Assembly (NCBI GenBank): GCA_021162125.1
Contig: JAGGZG010000033.1
Coordinates: 1-7,136, forward strand
Direction of reading: 5' to 3'
Source: Anaerolineae bacterium
GTDB taxonomy: Bacteria; Chloroflexota; Anaerolineae; JACIWR01
Length of the DNA stretch: 7,136 bases
The first letter of the stretch is position 1. Each line of letters opens with the position of its first letter. Shown here piece after piece: positions 5,472 through 7,136 of the stretch. Under the pieces are notes generated by a model. It saw only the letters and a list, made by a program, of their open reading frames with translations. It did no database searches and was not told where the DNA came from. The position numbers and the translations under genes were made by a program.

Positions 5472-7036
5472 AAGATTTGTTCCTCGGTCTGGACCTGGGT
5501 ACCTCGGCATTGAAAGCCGGTCTATTTGACGGCACGGGCCACCTTTTGGCCTTGGCGCGGCGCTCCTACCCGCTCTACACACCTCAGCCGGGCTGGGCCG
5601 AGCAGGAACCCGAGGACTGGTGGACGGCGGTTCGGGCCGCGGTGGCTGAGCTACTGGAGCGGGCAGCGGTGGACCGTGCGCGCATCGCCGCTGTAGGGCT
5701 CAGCGGGCAGGCCCCGGGCCACGTGCTGGTGGACGCCGACGGCGTGCCATTGGGCCGGGCCATCATCTGGAGCGACCGGCGGGCGGCGGCGGAGGCCAAA
5801 TGGCTGGCGGAGCGCGTCACCCGCGAGCAGGCCCTTGCCTGGACCGCCTACCCGCTGCTGGCCGATTCGGCACTGCCCCCGGCGCGGCTGCTGTGGCTGA
5901 AAGCGCACCGCCTGGCGGACTGGGCGCGTTGCGTGCACGTGCTTCAGCCTAAAGATTTCATCGCCTTGCGGCTAACCGGGCGAGCGGTCACGGACAATCG
6001 CAGCGCATTCACGTTGGTCAACCTGGAGACCGGGCGCTACGACCCCGACTACTTTGCCTTCCTGGGAATACCGTTGGCAAAGATGCCGTCCGTGCTGGAG
6101 CCGCACGCCGTGGTGGGGGGAATCGTCGCTGAGGCAGCGATGCGCACCAGATTGCTGGCCGGCACGCCGGTGGTCTGCGGCACCATTGACGCCTGGTGCG
6201 ACATCATCGGCTGCGGCGGTGTGGCCCCAGGCCGGGCGGTGGACGCAGCCGGCACTTCGGAGGTGGTGGCGCTGATCACCGACCGTCCCGTGGAGGGTGA
6301 GGGTGTCTTCGCCTCGCCGCTGGTGGGCGATCTCTACTTCACCGGCGGCCCGACGCAGGCTGGCGGGGATGCACTGCACTGGCTGGCACGTGGCTTCTAC
6401 CCGGAGATGGACGGCGAGTCTGATTTTGACCGGCTGGAGGCGGATGCCAGCAACGTCGAGCCAGGGGCCGGGGGGTTGATTTTCCTGCCCTACCTGAGCG
6501 GCGAGCGGGCTCCTGTCTGGGATGACGCGGCGCGTGCGGCCTTCGTGGGGCTCACTGTCCGCCACACTCGCGCCCACTGCGCCCGGGCCGTGTACGAGGG
6601 CGTGGCTTTCGCCGTGCGTCACATCCTGACGCTCAGCGAGCGAGCAGCGGGTCTCACCGTTGAGGAGTTGCGCGTGTCGGGCGGAGGGTCGCGCAGCGTT
6701 TTCTGGAACCAGGTCAAGGCCGACGTGACCGGTAAGCGCGTGTTGCAGCTTGCCGTCCCGGACGCAGCCTGCCTGGGCGCGGCTATGCTGGCGGCGGTCG
6801 GCGTGAGTGCCCGCGCCAACCTGGACGCGGCCAGCGCGGCGATGGTGCACGTCCAGGGGGCAGTCGAGCCGCGCGCGGAATACGCTGCCCGCTACGATGC
6901 TATGTTCGCAATGTATTGCGATCTCTATCCGGCGCTGCGCATGGTCTTCTCCCGCCTGAGCGCCTTTGAAATGGGACGCAACACGCACCACGCAACACGC
7001 AACACGCAACACGCAACACGTTTCACGGCTCAATGA
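5468..7036 (+). CDS. FGGY-family carbohydrate kinase (xylulokinase-like)
   Basis: This 522-residue ATP-dependent kinase of the actin-like FGGY fold probably phosphorylates a ketopentose or related sugar. Visible motifs are the phosphate-1 loop GLDLGTSALK (7-16), GWAEQEPEDWW (42-52, xylulokinase-like), GLSGQAPGHVLVD (77-89), IIWSDRRA (99-106), CGTIDAWCD (237-245) with probable catalytic base D241, FLPYLSGERAPVWD (339-352), the ATP-site motif VSGGGSRSVFWNQ (403-415) and AACLGAAMLA (433-442). In xylulokinase the substrate loop is usually GQMHG; here it is GQAPG, so xylulose is not certain. GGGGAGG at 5451-5457 precedes ATG 5468, which overlaps the dehydrogenase stop. Residues 504-522 (RNTHHATRNTQHATRFTAQ) are encoded by a heptamer repeat and its flank. 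They are not family sequence, and the fold should be complete before them. Confidence 0.93.
   Translation: MKDLFLGLDLGTSALKAGLFDGTGHLLALARRSYPLYTPQPGWAEQEPEDWWTAVRAAVAELLERAAVDRARIAAVGLSGQAPGHVLVDADGVPLGRAIIWSDRRAAAEAKWLAERVTREQALAWTAYPLLADSALPPARLLWLKAHRLADWARCVHVLQPKDFIALRLTGRAVTDNRSAFTLVNLETGRYDPDYFAFLGIPLAKMPSVLEPHAVVGGIVAEAAMRTRLLAGTPVVCGTIDAWCDIIGCGGVAPGRAVDAAGTSEVVALITDRPVEGEGVFASPLVGDLYFTGGPTQAGGDALHWLARGFYPEMDGESDFDRLEADASNVEPGAGGLIFLPYLSGERAPVWDDAARAAFVGLTVRHTRAHCARAVYEGVAFAVRHILTLSERAAGLTVEELRVSGGGSRSVFWNQVKADVTGKRVLQLAVPDAACLGAAMLAAVGVSARANLDAASAAMVHVQGAVEPRAEYAARYDAMFAMYCDLYPALRMVFSRLSAFEMGRNTHHATRNTQHATRFTAQ
6976..7020 (+). repeat. Heptamer tandem repeat ACGCAAC, six units
   Basis: Six head-to-tail 7-base units begin at 6976, 6983, 6990, 6997, 7004 and 7011. 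All are ACGCAAC except the second, ACGCACC. A partial ACG follows at 7018-7020. The array is inside the 3' end of the FGGY kinase. Because seven is not a multiple of three, the unit is read in all three phases, giving the NTHHAT/NTQHAT pattern, and no phase contains a stop codon. Short heptamer arrays of this kind are known from filamentous cyanobacteria (STRR sequences); a similar origin here is inferred. Confidence 0.92.
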
Positions 7037-7065
7037 ATCTTCACACAACCAGGATGGCAAAGCCA

Positions 7066-7136
7066 ATGTCACATCGTGAGGAATTGAACCTGATCTTGCG
7101 GGCCGCGCGTCTTTACTACGAAGATGGCCTGACTCA
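7066..7136 (+). CDS. SorC-family transcriptional regulator (N-terminal part, cut by window edge)
   Basis: The visible 23 codons read MSHREELNLILRAARLYYEDGLT and run off the edge. ARLYYEDGLT is the characteristic opening of the helix-turn-helix domain of SorC-type regulators, which bind DNA and sense a phosphorylated sugar through a C-terminal sugar-isomerase-like domain. Three in-frame starts exist. ATG 7066 has AGGA at 7051-7054 and gives the usual short lead-in. ATG 7054 has no clear binding site. ATG 7033 overlaps the kinase stop as ATGA, like two other junctions in this operon, but is preceded only by repeat sequence. 7066 is preferred without certainty. Being last in the cluster and on the same strand, the protein probably regulates this operon in response to a product of one of the kinases. 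Only the DNA-binding start is visible. Confidence 0.75.
   Translation, partial: MSHREELNLILRAARLYYEDGLT

Noticed and set aside
6976..7020. CRISPR-like array
   Set aside because: The units are 7 bases, directly adjacent and without spacers, so this is a simple tandem repeat.
5972..7072. 366-codon antisense open frame
   Set aside because: It lies opposite the FGGY kinase, whose motifs are unmistakable. Long antisense frames are expected in GC-rich coding DNA, and the translation shows no recognisable domain.

Overview
This GC-rich window carries one strand-uniform sugar or polyol uptake and catabolism operon, with every supported gene on the + strand. The likely host is a Chloroflexota-type bacterium (Anaerolineae or Caldilineae-like). 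That placement is an inference of moderate confidence. It rests on base composition, a lipoprotein with a Thr-Pro-rich linker typical of that phylum, and several families of short palindromic and tandem repeats at gene junctions. No sequence search was possible.

Layout: the last 29 codons of an unrecognised gene (1-90); a lipoprotein solute-binding protein (123-1508); a 184-base gap packed with five back-to-back hairpins (1509-1692); two CUT1-type ABC permeases (1693-2595 and 2592-3434, ATGA overlap); a PfkB-family sugar kinase (3436-4401) whose last 18 codons lie inside a decamer-repeat palindrome; a zinc-dependent medium-chain dehydrogenase (4431-5471); an FGGY-family kinase (5468-7036, ATGA overlap) whose last 19 codons lie largely in a heptamer tandem repeat; and the start of a SorC-type transcriptional regulator running off the right edge (from about 7066).

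The genes form a coherent pathway. The lipoprotein and two permeases bring in a sugar or polyol, using an ATPase subunit not encoded here. The dehydrogenase would oxidise a polyol or sugar to a ketose, and one or both kinases would phosphorylate it. A binding protein, two permeases, a polyol dehydrogenase, an FGGY (xylulokinase-type) kinase and a PfkB (fructokinase-type) kinase resemble the mannitol/arabitol operons of pseudomonads. A polyol such as mannitol, arabitol, sorbitol or xylitol is therefore the best guess for the substrate, but the sequence does not prove it.

The individual genes belong to well-known families. The unusual features are at the junctions. Three unrelated repeat families occupy three gene boundaries, and two of them now supply the C-terminal codons and stop codon of a kinase. 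In the FGGY kinase, gain of one 7-base unit would place the kinase in the open frame of the downstream regulator and fuse the two genes.
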